A stretch of 64,000 bases of DNA from DATBSK01 sp964501785 (GCA_964501785.1 CAZCUD010000015.1:39806-103805); one strand, 5' to 3'; shown: positions 8,311 through 16,789, counted from the first letter of the stretch. Translations and numbers: made by a program. The notes: generated by a model not told the origin, from the sequence alone.

Positions 8311-9081
8311 ATGAGCCCGCCGGGCCGCACCGCGATCGTCACCGGCGCCGCGTCCGGCATCGGACGTGCCGCGCTCGCCAGGCTGCACGCCGACGGTTGG
8401 AACGTCATCGGCGCGGATCTCGACGCCGGCTCGCTCGCGTGGATCGACGGGCTCGGTGACCGCGCTGCCTCGTTCGTCGCCGACGTGACCCGCGAGGCCG
8501 ACAACGAGGCGATGGTCGCCGCGGCGAGCGATCGCTTCGGGGGGCTCGACGGGCTCGTGCTCAACGCCGGTCTCGGGACCGCCGGCCCGATCGAGTCGCA
8601 GGCGATCGACGATCTCGATCGGCTGCTGGCGGTCAACGTGCGGGGCGCGATCCTCGGCCTGCGCGCCGCGCTGCCCGCGCTGCGCGCCGATCGACCCGGT
8701 TCCGTCGTCGTGACCGCGTCCGTCTCGGGGATGCGCGGCGACCCCGACATGTGGGCGTACAACACCTCGAAGGGTGGGATCCTCAACTTCGCCCGGGCCG
8801 CGGCCATCGACCTCGGGCACGAGGGGATCCGGGTCAACGCGGTGTGCCCCGGGCCGATCGGCGGGACCCGCATGACCGAGCCGCTGGAGCGCCACGCTCC
8901 CGCTCTCTACGAGGAGATGCGCAGCCACGTCCCGCTCGAGCGGTTCGGGCGCCCCGAAGAGGTCGCGGCCGCGATCGCGTGGCTGCTGTCGGACGACGCT
9001 GCCTACGTCACGGGGGTCGCGCTGCCCGTGGACGGTGGCGTCACGGCGGGCACGGGGCTGATGCGGCGGGGCGTGGGCTGA
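8311..9081 (+). CDS. Short-chain dehydrogenase/reductase (SDR)
   Basis: 256 residues, the usual classical SDR length. The NAD(P) loop TGAASGIG is at residues 11-18, the structural NAG at 85-87, and the catalytic Tyr150/Lys154 pair lies in YNTSK with Ser in TASVSG just before. The C-terminal PVDGGVTAG is typical. An acidic residue after beta-2 (GADLDAG) favours NAD(H) over NADP(H). It oxidises or reduces an alcohol/ketone pair; the substrate cannot be told. It is divergent from the secreted paralogs and convergent with the next gene. Confidence 0.9.
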   Translation: MSPPGRTAIVTGAASGIGRAALARLHADGWNVIGADLDAGSLAWIDGLGDRAASFVADVTREADNEAMVAAASDRFGGLDGLVLNAGLGTAGPIESQAIDDLDRLLAVNVRGAILGLRAALPALRADRPGSVVVTASVSGMRGDPDMWAYNTSKGGILNFARAAAIDLGHEGIRVNAVCPGPIGGTRMTEPLERHAPALYEEMRSHVPLERFGRPEEVAAAIAWLLSDDAAYVTGVALPVDGGVTAGTGLMRRGVG

Positions 9082-9107
9082 GCGCTCCTGTCGCCCGTGG
9101 CGCTCAG
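9078..9107. terminator. Inverted repeat between convergent genes, possible bidirectional terminator
   Basis: CTGAGCGC (9078-9085) and GCGCTCAG (9100-9107) form a perfect 8-bp stem with a 14-nt loop. The SDR stop codon lies within the left arm, and the convergent epoxide-hydrolase-like gene ends at 9131. There is no T-tract, as is common in GC-rich actinobacteria. Confidence 0.4.
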
Positions 9108-9130
9108 GCGCCCGGCATCTGCCGTGACCT

Positions 9131-9502
9131 TCAGGTCGGCATCTGGGCGTTGAACTCCTGGAGGTCGAAGTAGTCGCGCCAGACCGCCACCTTGTCGCCG
9201 CGAACCTTGAACACTCCGGCGACACGCAGCTCGATCGTGTGACCACCCTCGAGCCAGAAGCGGTCGACTCGCTCGTTCATCACGGTGTCGCCCTGCTCGA
9301 CCTGCTCGAGCACCTCCCACTCGACCTTCTCGGCCATCTCGGCGAACGGTCCGAGCATGGCCCGCACCTCGTCGTGGCCGTTCATCACGCTCATCGGCAC
9401 GTTCTCGTACACGACGTCGTCGGTGAGCACGGCGAGGATCGCGTCGATGTCGCGGGCCTCGTTCGCCTTGATCAGCGCGGTCACGGTCTCTCCAGCAGTC
9501 AT
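9131..9502 (-). CDS. Limonene-1,2-epoxide hydrolase-like / SnoaL-fold protein
   Basis: 123 residues in a cone-shaped alpha+beta fold of the SnoaL/NTF2 superfamily. The characteristic limonene-epoxide-hydrolase residues seem present: Tyr and Asn in VVYENVPM, Arg-x-Asp-type residues in NERVDRFW and a late Asp in RDYFDLQEF. This suggests a real epoxide hydrolase rather than a generic NTF2-like binding protein. It lies divergent from the acyl-CoA mutase gene; a joint role is not evident. The ATG follows a TACCTT box by 8 nt. Confidence 0.8.
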   Translation of the reverse strand: MTAGETVTALIKANEARDIDAILAVLTDDVVYENVPMSVMNGHDEVRAMLGPFAEMAEKVEWEVLEQVEQGDTVMNERVDRFWLEGGHTIELRVAGVFKVRGDKVAVWRDYFDLQEFNAQMPT

Positions 9503-9510
9503 GGGGCGGG

Positions 9511-9516
9511 AAGGTA
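9511..9516 (-). promoter_or_regulatory. -10 hexamer TACCTT, leaderless start of the epoxide-hydrolase-like gene
   Basis: TACCTT on the minus strand lies 8 nt before ATG 9502, 33 nt from the divergent -10 box of the mutase gene. Confidence 0.45.
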
Positions 9517-9549
9517 GCAGGGGCCGAGAGCGAGCCGGCCCGGCGCCGG

Positions 9550-9555
9550 TACGCT
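9550..9555 (+). promoter_or_regulatory. -10 hexamer TACGCT, leaderless start of the acyl-CoA mutase gene
   Basis: TACGCT is followed by 7 nt and GTG 9563. Confidence 0.6.
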
Positions 9556-9562
9556 GGCGGCG

Positions 9563-11212
9563 GTGACGAGTGCGAGACGAGACCGCTGGCAGGCGGCCTA
9601 CGACGCGGCACCGACGCGCGACGCCGACTTCGAGACGATGTCGGGCGTCCCGGTCGAGCCCGTGTACGCACCGACCGATCCGACCGTCGACGCCGAGCTC
9701 CCCGGCGAGTTCCCGTACACCCGTGGGCCCTACGCCTCGATGTACCGCTCGAAGCTCTGGACGATGCGGATGTTCGCCGGGTTCGGCACCGCGGTCGACA
9801 CCAACGCCAGGTTCCGCGACCTCCTCGCCGCCGGCGGCGACGGTCTGTCGACCGCGTTCGACCTGCCGACGCTGATGGGTCGCGACTCCGACGACCCACT
9901 CGCCCTGGGAGAGGTCGGCAAGTGTGGCGTCGCCGTCGACACGCTGGCCGACGTCGAAGACCTCTACGCCGGCATCGACCTCGGCAACGTCACGACGTCG
10001 ATGACGATCAACGCGCCGGCCGCCGTGCTGCTCGCGATGTACGTGGCCGCGGCCGAGCGTCAGGGGGTCGAGCGGGCGCGCCTCGGCGGGACGCTCCAGA
10101 ACGACATCCTGAAGGAGTACCAGGCGCAGAAGGAGTTCGTCTTCCCGCCGCGACCGTCGATGCGTCTCGTCGCCGACTCGATCCGGTTCTGTGCCGCCGA
10201 GATGCCCCGGTGGCACGCCGTGTCCATCTCCGGGTACCACATCCGCGAGGCGGGCTCGACCGCGGCCCAGGAGCTCGCCTTCACGCTCGCCAACGGGTTC
10301 GCCTACGTCGAAGCCGCCCTCGCCACCGGGCTCGCCGTCGACGACTTCGCACCTCGCCTCTCCTTCTTCTTCAACGCGCACCTCGACTTCTTCGAGGAGA
10401 TCGCCAAGTACCGTGCCGCGCGCCGGATCTGGGCCCACTGGATGCGGGATCGCTACGGCGCGTCGAACGAGCGCTCGCTCCAGCTCCGGTTCCACTGCCA
10501 GACGGCCGGTGTCTCGCTCACCGCCCAACAGCCCGAGGTCAACATCGTGCGCACGGCCATCGAGGCCCTCGCGGGTGTGCTCGGGGGGGCCCAGAGCCTG
10601 CACACCAACTCGATGGACGAGACCCTCGCGCTCCCCACCGAGAAGGCCGCCCGGATCGCGCTGCGCACCCAGCAGGTGCTCGCGCACGAGACGCGCGTGG
10701 CGAACGTCGCCGACCCGCTCGGTGGCTCGTGGTTCGTCGAGGAGCTGACCGACGAGCTGGAGCGCCACGCCGAGGCCACGTTCGAGCACCTCGACGCGGT
10801 CGGTGACGGCTCGATGCTCGAGGGCGTGCTGCGCGAGGTCGAGTCGGGCTGGTTCCAGCGGGAGATCGCCGACGCCGCGTACGAGCTGGAGCGCAAGCTC
10901 AACGACGGTCGTCACCTCGTCGTCGGCGTCAACACCGCGCTCGAGGGCAACGACGAGCCGCCGCCCGAGATCCTGCGCATCGGACCCGAGGTCGAGGAGC
11001 TCCAGTGCAAGCGCCTCGCGCAGGTCCGCGCCGATCGCGACGACGAGCGAGTGCGCGTCGCGCTGGAGGGCGTGCGAGCGGCGGCGGCCGAGCCGACGAC
11101 CAACGTCATGCCCTCGTTGATCGACGCCGTCGACGCGTACGCGACCGAAGGCGAGGTCATGGACGCCCTCGCCGACGTGTTCGGTCGCTACGTCGAGACC
11201 CCGGTCCTGTGA
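9563..11212 (+). CDS. icmA: B12-dependent acyl-CoA mutase large subunit, isobutyryl-CoA mutase type
   Basis: 549 residues, covering only the substrate-binding TIM barrel. The C-terminal B12-binding domain of one-chain methylmalonyl-CoA mutases is absent, so a small partner subunit must be encoded elsewhere. The conserved SISGYHIREAG segment carries the active-site His. By ungapped counting from the AGF motif, the residues that hold the methylmalonyl carboxylate (Tyr89 and Arg207 of the Propionibacterium enzyme) are Phe71 (MRMFAGFGTA) and Gln189 (KEYQAQKEF). This Phe/Gln pair is the published signature of isobutyryl-CoA/butyryl-CoA mutase. A MeaB-type chaperone gene lies about 11 kb downstream. 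Annotation as methylmalonyl-CoA mutase would probably be wrong. Confidence 0.88.
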   Translation: MTSARRDRWQAAYDAAPTRDADFETMSGVPVEPVYAPTDPTVDAELPGEFPYTRGPYASMYRSKLWTMRMFAGFGTAVDTNARFRDLLAAGGDGLSTAFDLPTLMGRDSDDPLALGEVGKCGVAVDTLADVEDLYAGIDLGNVTTSMTINAPAAVLLAMYVAAAERQGVERARLGGTLQNDILKEYQAQKEFVFPPRPSMRLVADSIRFCAAEMPRWHAVSISGYHIREAGSTAAQELAFTLANGFAYVEAALATGLAVDDFAPRLSFFFNAHLDFFEEIAKYRAARRIWAHWMRDRYGASNERSLQLRFHCQTAGVSLTAQQPEVNIVRTAIEALAGVLGGAQSLHTNSMDETLALPTEKAARIALRTQQVLAHETRVANVADPLGGSWFVEELTDELERHAEATFEHLDAVGDGSMLEGVLREVESGWFQREIADAAYELERKLNDGRHLVVGVNTALEGNDEPPPEILRIGPEVEELQCKRLAQVRADRDDERVRVALEGVRAAAAEPTTNVMPSLIDAVDAYATEGEVMDALADVFGRYVETPVL

Positions 11213-11227
11213 CGGACGAAGGCACCG

Positions 11228-11848
11228 ATGGACCCGGACCTGCTCCACCACGCCCGTGAGGCGATCGGGTTCATGCCCGACGACGAGGGGCTCGCGCTGC
11301 ACGAGGCCGGGCTGATCGGCGCCGAGCACGGCCCACTGCTCGAGGTCGGCACCTACTGCGGGAAGTCGGCGATCTACCTCGGGGCCGCGGCGCGTGCGAA
11401 GCGCACCGTCCTCTACACCGTCGACCACCACCGCGGCTCGGAGGAGAACCAGGCCGGATGGGAGCACCACGACGAGCGGCTCGTCGATCCGCGCACCGGC
11501 CGGATGGACACGCTCCCGTGGTTCCGCCGCACGATCGAGCACGCCGGGCTCGAGGACGTCGTCGTCGCGGTGATCGGTCACTCGACGACCGTGGCGGCTC
11601 ATTGGGCGACGCCACTCGGGCTGCTGTTCATCGACGGCGGGCACGCCCTCGACGTCGCGACCGCCGACTACGAGGGGTGGAGCCGGCTCGTCGCGCCCGG
11701 CGGCGTCCTGGTGTTCCACGACGTCTTCGAAGACCCGAGCGAAGGGGGTCAGGCGCCCTTCGAGGTGTGGCAGCGCGCCGTGCGCGACGGCTGGGAGCCC
11801 GTCTCGACCACCGGCTCCCTCCGCGTGCTCCGCCGTTCGACGCCCTGA
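11228..11848 (+). CDS. Class I SAM-dependent methyltransferase (O-methyltransferase/TylF-like)
   Basis: 206 residues. The SAM-binding strand reads LLEVGTYCGKSAIYLG, followed by the acidic turn YTVDHHRGSEE. A later GLLFIDGGHALD and GGVLVFHDVFED resemble the metal-dependent O-methyltransferase/TylF branch, where these Asp/His residues bind a divalent ion. GAAGG precedes ATG 11228, 15 nt after the mutase stop, so the gene is probably read with the mutase. The methyl acceptor is unknown. Confidence 0.75.
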   Translation: MDPDLLHHAREAIGFMPDDEGLALHEAGLIGAEHGPLLEVGTYCGKSAIYLGAAARAKRTVLYTVDHHRGSEENQAGWEHHDERLVDPRTGRMDTLPWFRRTIEHAGLEDVVVAVIGHSTTVAAHWATPLGLLFIDGGHALDVATADYEGWSRLVAPGGVLVFHDVFEDPSEGGQAPFEVWQRAVRDGWEPVSTTGSLRVLRRSTP

Positions 11849-11856
11849 CACCGCCC

Positions 11857-11862
11857 TACACT
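11857..11862 (+). promoter_or_regulatory. -10 hexamer TACACT, leaderless start of the deacylase gene
   Basis: TACACT is followed by 8 nt and GTG 11871; no ribosome site is visible. Confidence 0.55.
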
Positions 11863-11870
11863 CCGCGGTC

Positions 11871-13565
11871 GTGACGCACGACCTGCTGATCCGCGGCGGC
11901 ACGGTGGTCGACGGCACGGGTGCGCCGGCGCGCACGGCCGACGCGGCGATCGACGACGGCGTCGTCGTGTCGGTCGGTTCCCGGGGCGAGCGCGCGCGAC
12001 GCGTCCTCGACGTCGACGGTGCCCTCGTCACGCCGGGGTTCGTCGACATCCACACGCACTACGACGGGCAGGTGACCTGGGACGCTCGGCTCGCGCCGTC
12101 GACCTGGCACGGGGTGACCACCGTGGTCACCGGGAACTGCGGCGTCGGCTTCGCCCCGTGTCGCCCCGACGACCACGAGCGGATCATCGAGCTGATGGAG
12201 GGCGTCGAGGACATCCCGGGGACCGCATTGCACGAGGGCATCCCGTGGACGTGGGAGTCGTTCGACGAGTACCTCGGCCATCTCGAGGGGCGGGCGTACG
12301 ACGCCGACGTCGCGACCCAGGTGCCGCACGGAGCCGTGCGCCTCTTCGTCATGGGCGAGCGCGGGGCGCGAGGCGAGGCCGCGACCGCCGACGACATCAC
12401 CACCATGGGACGCGTCGCGCGGGGTGCCATCGACGCCGGCGCGCTCGGCTTCAGCACCTCCCGGACCACCAACCACCGCACGAGCCGCGGCGAGCCGACG
12501 CCGACGCTGCGCGCCGCGCGCGACGAGCTGGTCGGCATCGCTCGTGCCATCGACGGCGCCGGCGTGCTCCAGGTCGTCTCCGACTTCACCGATCTCGACG
12601 CCGAGTTCGCCATCATGCGCGCGATGGTCGAGGAGTCGGGCAGCCCGCTCTCGATCTCGGTCGCCGCCGAGGAGCACCGCGCTTCCTGGTCGGCGCTGCG
12701 CGACCGCATCGCGGGTGCGGCGGCCGAAGGTCTCCCGATCCGCGGCCAGGTCGGTGCGCGGGCGATCGGTGTGGTCCTCGGACTCGAGACGACGTTCAAC
12801 CCGTTCGTCGCGGCGCCGTCCTATCGCGAGGTCGCGAACCTGCCGCTCGACCGCCGGGTTCGGGCACTGGCCGAGCCGGCGCGTCGGGCCGCCATCGCCG
12901 AGGAGTCGGGCTCCGATCCGGAGCGGTTCGAGCGGGTCTTCGAGCTCACCGACCCGCCCGACTACGAGCCGTCGCCCGCCGCCAGCATCGCCGCCCGGGC
13001 GCGACGTGACGGGGACGATCCCGCGCTGCTGGCACTCGACCTGCTCCTCGCCGACGGCGGTCAGGGTCTGCTCTACATGCCGTTCCACAACTGGATCGAC
13101 GGCTCGCTCGACGCGATCGGCGCGATGCTCGGTGATCCGAACCTCGTCCCCGGCCTCTCCGACGGCGGCGCGCACGTCGGGACGATCTGCGACGCGAGCT
13201 ACCCGACGACCCTGCTCGCGCACTGGGCACGCGATCGCGAGCACGGACTCCCCCTCGAGTGGGTCGTCGCCCGCCAGTGCCGCGCGACGGCGGAGACGGT
13301 CGGCCTGCTCGATCGTGGCGTGCTCGCCCCGGGCATGCGGGCCGACCTCAACGTCATCGACCTGGAGGCGCTCCGGCCGCGTCGGCCGTACCTCGAGTTC
13401 GATCTCCCGGCCGGCGGCCGGCGGCTCCTCCAGCGCGCCGACGGCTACCTGCACACGTTCGTCGCCGGCGAGGAGACCTACGTCGGTGGGGAGCCGACCG
13501 ACGCGCTGCCTGGCCGGTTGGTGCGAGGCCGCCGTGCACGGCCGCGACGACCCGCGACCGACTAG
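11871..13565 (+). CDS. N-acyl-D-amino-acid deacylase family amidohydrolase
   Basis: 564 residues. The amidohydrolase fold is clear: an N-terminal strand domain (LLIRGGTVVDGTG), the metal motif DIHTHYDGQ near residue 60, the TTVVTGNCGVGFAP motif specific to D-aminoacylases (Cys as metal ligand), SDGGAHVG for the conserved Asp and GMRADLNVID near the end. The family removes N-acyl groups from D-amino acids, or acts as related D-hydantoinase-like hydrolases. It is convergent with the next gene, with which it shares the tetranucleotide CTAG as overlapping stop codons (13562-13565). Specificity for glutamate, aspartate or neutral D-amino acids is not decidable. Confidence 0.88.
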   Translation: MTHDLLIRGGTVVDGTGAPARTADAAIDDGVVVSVGSRGERARRVLDVDGALVTPGFVDIHTHYDGQVTWDARLAPSTWHGVTTVVTGNCGVGFAPCRPDDHERIIELMEGVEDIPGTALHEGIPWTWESFDEYLGHLEGRAYDADVATQVPHGAVRLFVMGERGARGEAATADDITTMGRVARGAIDAGALGFSTSRTTNHRTSRGEPTPTLRAARDELVGIARAIDGAGVLQVVSDFTDLDAEFAIMRAMVEESGSPLSISVAAEEHRASWSALRDRIAGAAAEGLPIRGQVGARAIGVVLGLETTFNPFVAAPSYREVANLPLDRRVRALAEPARRAAIAEESGSDPERFERVFELTDPPDYEPSPAASIAARARRDGDDPALLALDLLLADGGQGLLYMPFHNWIDGSLDAIGAMLGDPNLVPGLSDGGAHVGTICDASYPTTLLAHWARDREHGLPLEWVVARQCRATAETVGLLDRGVLAPGMRADLNVIDLEALRPRRPYLEFDLPAGGRRLLQRADGYLHTFVAGEETYVGGEPTDALPGRLVRGRRARPRRPATD

Positions 13566-14677
13566 CGCTCGGAGCTGCGTCCCCGCGCCATCTCGGCCTC
13601 GATCTCGGTGCCGGCGTCGATGAGCTCCTGGGGCGTGAGGCCGACGGGCAGGCCCTCGCCGCGGAACAGCCCGGCGGTCGGGCCGCTGCCGCCCAGCGCG
13701 TTCGCCGCGAGCACGACCGCGGCGGAGTTCCACGTCGGCTGCTCGACCGGGTAGAGCTCGCCGTCGGCGTGGAAGGCCTCGTCGTCGAAGTTCATGCCGG
13801 TCCAGTAGCCGCCGTCGTCGTGGCGGAGGAACTGCACCCACTCGAAGAGCTCGCGTGCCCGACCGTCGAGGCCGATCGCGTCGAGGGCCATGACCAGCTC
13901 GCACGTCTCGGCCGCGGTGATCCAGGGGCGGTCGGACACGCACCGCGCACCCCGACCGTGCACCACGAACGTGTCCCACTTCGCGGCGACGCGCATCTGC
14001 GCGGCCTCGCCCCGCAGCACGCCGCCGAGGATCGGGTAGTACCAGTCCATCGCCCAGCGGTCCTTGTCGAGGAACGCGTCGGGCCGGTGCGCGATGGCGA
14101 TGGCGAGGCGCCCGAGCGACAGCTCCCAGTCGGGGCGCTCGTGCCCGAGCCGCTCGGCGATCGCGATCGCACAGCGCAGGCTCGCGTGGATCGACGACGA
14201 GCCGGTGAGCAGCGCGCCCGGCGCCGCCTCGTCGCCGCGCCAGGCGATCTCACCCGTCTCGGACTGGAGCGAGAGCGCGAAGTCGATGCCGCGCTCGACG
14301 TTGGGCCAGAAGTCCTCGAGGAAGGCGGTGTCTCCCGTCGTGAGGTAGTGGTGCCAGGCGCCGTTGGCGAGGTAGCAGGTGACGTTGGTGTCGGTCGCCG
14401 GGTCCTTCACGTCGTTGCCGACGTAGTACGCGTACCAGCTTCCGGTGTCGTGCTGGTGCGAGCGCAGCCACTCGTACGCGAGCACCGCTTCGGCGTGACG
14501 ACCGCCCACGTCGAGGGCCATGGCGGCCTCGACGAGGTTCCACGGGTCGGTGTGCTCGCCGGGGGTCCACGGGATGTTCCCGTCGGGGAGCTGGACCGCC
14601 GCGATGGCGTCGACCGTGTCGCGGACCTGGCTCGAGGTGATGATCCCCTCGACGCTCGGGATGGAGTGCTTCGGCAT
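13562..14677 (-). CDS. Alpha/alpha-barrel protein, prenyltransferase/glycosidase-like, third gene of a glycan trio
   Basis: 371 residues without signal peptide or membrane segment. Repeated helical units with aromatic/acidic motifs (LPDGNIPWTPGEHTDPWN, DNTNV-like TDTNVTCYLANGAWHHYL, DDGGYWTGMNFDD) resemble six-hairpin glycosidases and squalene-cyclase-type repeats, and database annotators often call such proteins prenyltransferase. The start ATG overlaps the stop of the methyltransferase as TGATG, so translation is coupled. Together with that methyltransferase and the GT4 enzyme it may trim or bind a cytoplasmic oligosaccharide. The activity itself is unknown. Confidence 0.65.
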   Translation of the reverse strand: MPKHSIPSVEGIITSSQVRDTVDAIAAVQLPDGNIPWTPGEHTDPWNLVEAAMALDVGGRHAEAVLAYEWLRSHQHDTGSWYAYYVGNDVKDPATDTNVTCYLANGAWHHYLTTGDTAFLEDFWPNVERGIDFALSLQSETGEIAWRGDEAAPGALLTGSSSIHASLRCAIAIAERLGHERPDWELSLGRLAIAIAHRPDAFLDKDRWAMDWYYPILGGVLRGEAAQMRVAAKWDTFVVHGRGARCVSDRPWITAAETCELVMALDAIGLDGRARELFEWVQFLRHDDGGYWTGMNFDDEAFHADGELYPVEQPTWNSAAVVLAANALGGSGPTAGLFRGEGLPVGLTPQELIDAGTEIEAEMARGRSSER

Positions 14678-15417
14678 CAGCTCACTCTCTGGACGTAGAC
14701 GACGAGGCTCTTCCCCAGCACGGGGTTGAGGAGGCGATCGACCGTGTTCAGCCATCGGGGCTGCTCGGTGATCTGCCAGGCGAGGAGGTCGTGGTAGCGG
14801 CGCACCGCCCAGTGGGGCTCGACTGCGTCGACGCCGGTCGCGCACTTGAGCCACCAGTACGGCGAGTGGAGCGCGTGCGCGTGGTGCGATCCGCGCAGCC
14901 AGCACCCCGCGGCTTCGAGCTTCTGCTCGAGCTCGTGCTGGCGGTAGATGCGCACGTGGGCTCCGGGCGTGTCGTGGTAGCGGTGGTCGAGTGCCCAGCA
15001 CACCCGCTCGGGCCAGCGCGTCGGCACGGTGACCGCCATGCGGCCGCCCGGCTTCAGGACCCGCACGAGCTCGGAGATGGCCCCGGCATCGTCCCAGAGG
15101 TGCTCGAGCACCTCCGATGCGATCACCACGTCGAAGGTCGCGTCGGGGAACGGCAGCCGCAGTGCGTCGCCGTTGACCGGCCCGCCGATGCCCCCGGTCG
15201 TGCTGCCTTCGACCGTCGCGCCGGGAACCTCGCCGGCGTCGAGCATCGCGCCGAGGACGGCGCGCACCTCCTTGAGCTCGGCCTCGGAGTAGTCGAGTGC
15301 GACGACGGTCGCGCCGCGCCGCCACGCCTCGAACGCGTGACGCCCACCACCGCAGCCCATGTCGAGGACGCGCGCGCCGCTGCGCACGCCCACGCGGTCG
15401 AAGTCGACGGTGAGCAT
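14677..15417 (-). CDS. Class I SAM-dependent methyltransferase, second gene of a glycan trio
   Basis: 246 residues. Motif I is VLDMGCGGGRHAFEA, motif II VVALDYSEAEL, and the segment FDVVIASEVLEHLWDD with LKPGGRMAVTVPTR marks the UbiE/Methyltransf_11 type. Both ends overlap neighbours by TGATG, so it is translated together with the glycosyltransferase upstream and the barrel protein downstream. Context suggests methylation of a sugar or lipid-linked intermediate made by the glycosyltransferase; this is inference. Confidence 0.8.
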   Translation of the reverse strand: MLTVDFDRVGVRSGARVLDMGCGGGRHAFEAWRRGATVVALDYSEAELKEVRAVLGAMLDAGEVPGATVEGSTTGGIGGPVNGDALRLPFPDATFDVVIASEVLEHLWDDAGAISELVRVLKPGGRMAVTVPTRWPERVCWALDHRYHDTPGAHVRIYRQHELEQKLEAAGCWLRGSHHAHALHSPYWWLKCATGVDAVEPHWAVRRYHDLLAWQITEQPRWLNTVDRLLNPVLGKSLVVYVQRVS

Positions 15418-16694
15418 CAGCGGCCGTCCCGGCGGTCGCGCTCGTGCTCCTCGAGCAGTGCCCGATAGTGCTCGGCGGTGCCCTCGGCGGTCTTGCGCCA
15501 GGTGAAGTTGGTCAGCGCGCGATCGCGTCCCGCGGCGCCGATCCGCGCGCGCAGCAGGGGATCGGCGAGCGCACGCAGGATGCCCTGTGCCAGCGCATCG
15601 GAGTCGCCCGCGGGCACGATCATGCAGGTCTCGCCGTCGCGCCCCAGCACCTCCGGGACCGCGCCGCCGGTGGTGCCGAGCACCGGGACGCCCGCGGCCA
15701 TCGCCTCGACCGCCGGCAGCGAGAAGCCCTCGTAGAGCGACGGCACGCAGGCGAGCTCCGCCTCGGCGTACAGCTCGACGATGCGCTCCGTCGAGATCCC
15801 CTTCACGAACTCGACGTGGTCGCCGATGCCCAGGCGCTCGATCAGCGCGGGGATGCGGCTCTTGGGCTTGGGCTTGCCGATCACGACGAGGTGGACGTCG
15901 TCGCGCTCGGCCCGGACCTTCGCGAGCGCCTCGAGCAGGTGGGCCAGGCCCTTGAGCGGCACGTCGGCGCTGGCCGTCGTCATCAGCCGGCCCGGGACCC
16001 GGGGGATCGACGGCAGCGGGCGGAAGACCGCGGGGTCGGTGCCGACCGGGACCACGTGGAGGTTCTCGGCCGGCACGCCCATCTGCTCGACGATGTCGTG
16101 CCGCGACGACTGGGACACCGTGAGGATCCGCGGGATCTCTCGCACCACCCGCATCTGCATGTCGAGGAAGGCGTACCAGCGCCGCAACGAGAGGCGCCGG
16201 AGCGCGTTCGAGGCGTGGGCGAGGTCGAGGTCGCGGTCGACGGTGATGGGGTGGTGCAGCGTCGCGACGACCGGCCAGCCGTCGGTGCGCATCATGTCGA
16301 GCAGTCCGGTCCCGAGGCACTGGTTGTCGTGGACGAGGTCGAAGTGTCCCCGGCGGTCGCGCAGCAGGCTGCGGGCCCGCATGCTGAAGCCCCACGGCTC
16401 CGGGTAGCCCGCGACCGCCATGATCGCCAGCTCACCGAGATCGACCCGACTCCGGATCTCGTGCGGCCAGGGCACCCGGAACGGGTTCGTCGCCCGGTAG
16501 AGATCGAGGCCGGGCACCTCCCAGAGCTGATCGGGGTCGACGAGGTCGGGATAGGGGGGACCCGACAGCACGGTGATCTCGTGGCCGAGCTGGGTGAGCT
16601 CGTGGGCCAGGGCCCGGGTGTACACGCCCTGGCCACCGCAGTGGGGGTTGCCGCGGTACACCAGGTACGCGACTCGCAGCGGGCGCTCAGACAT
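15417..16694 (-). CDS. Glycosyltransferase family 4
   Basis: 425 residues in a GT-B fold. The N-terminal half has the acceptor loop GNPHCGGQGVYTRAL. The C-terminal half has the nucleotide-sugar motif VPSLYEGFSLPAVEAMAAGVPVL-type (seen as EGFSLPAVEAMA with the two family Glu residues) and TASADVPLKG. The family transfers an activated hexose with retention. It is the first gene of a three-gene coupled operon with a methyltransferase and a helical-barrel protein. There are no membrane segments, so it probably acts on a cytosolic or inner-leaflet acceptor. Confidence 0.87.
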   Translation of the reverse strand: MSERPLRVAYLVYRGNPHCGGQGVYTRALAHELTQLGHEITVLSGPPYPDLVDPDQLWEVPGLDLYRATNPFRVPWPHEIRSRVDLGELAIMAVAGYPEPWGFSMRARSLLRDRRGHFDLVHDNQCLGTGLLDMMRTDGWPVVATLHHPITVDRDLDLAHASNALRRLSLRRWYAFLDMQMRVVREIPRILTVSQSSRHDIVEQMGVPAENLHVVPVGTDPAVFRPLPSIPRVPGRLMTTASADVPLKGLAHLLEALAKVRAERDDVHLVVIGKPKPKSRIPALIERLGIGDHVEFVKGISTERIVELYAEAELACVPSLYEGFSLPAVEAMAAGVPVLGTTGGAVPEVLGRDGETCMIVPAGDSDALAQGILRALADPLLRARIGAAGRDRALTNFTWRKTAEGTAEHYRALLEEHERDRRDGR

Positions 16695-16704
16695 AGAACG
16701 GCCC

Positions 16705-16710
16705 AGCCTA
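16705..16710 (-). promoter_or_regulatory. -10 hexamer TAGGCT for the glycan trio operon
   Basis: TAGGCT on the minus strand, 10 nt before ATG 16694; the spacing allows a leaderless or nearly leaderless transcript. Confidence 0.4.
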
Positions 16711-16775
16711 CCGGCCGGTACCCTGCGCAACCCCAGGTCAGGCCGTGTTTCTGTGGGGTCCGGGGCGCCGGCGCG

Positions 16776-16781
16776 TACCCT
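16776..16781 (+). promoter_or_regulatory. -10 hexamer TACCCT, leaderless start of the S9 peptidase gene
   Basis: TACCCT is followed by 8 nt and GTG 16790. This decides against longer in-frame starts upstream of 16776. Confidence 0.55.
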
Positions 16782-16789
16782 CGCGGGTC

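Noticed and set aside
9503..9562. Cobalamin riboswitch upstream of the B12-dependent mutase
   Set aside because: Only 60 nt separate the divergent genes and the -10 box sits 7 nt before the GTG, leaving no leader.
9131..12055. Long open frame of over 900 codons antisense to the mutase, methyltransferase and deacylase genes
   Set aside because: Only its last 123 codons (from 9502) form a recognisable protein. The rest is an Arg/His/Asp-rich shadow of GC-rich coding DNA on the other strand.
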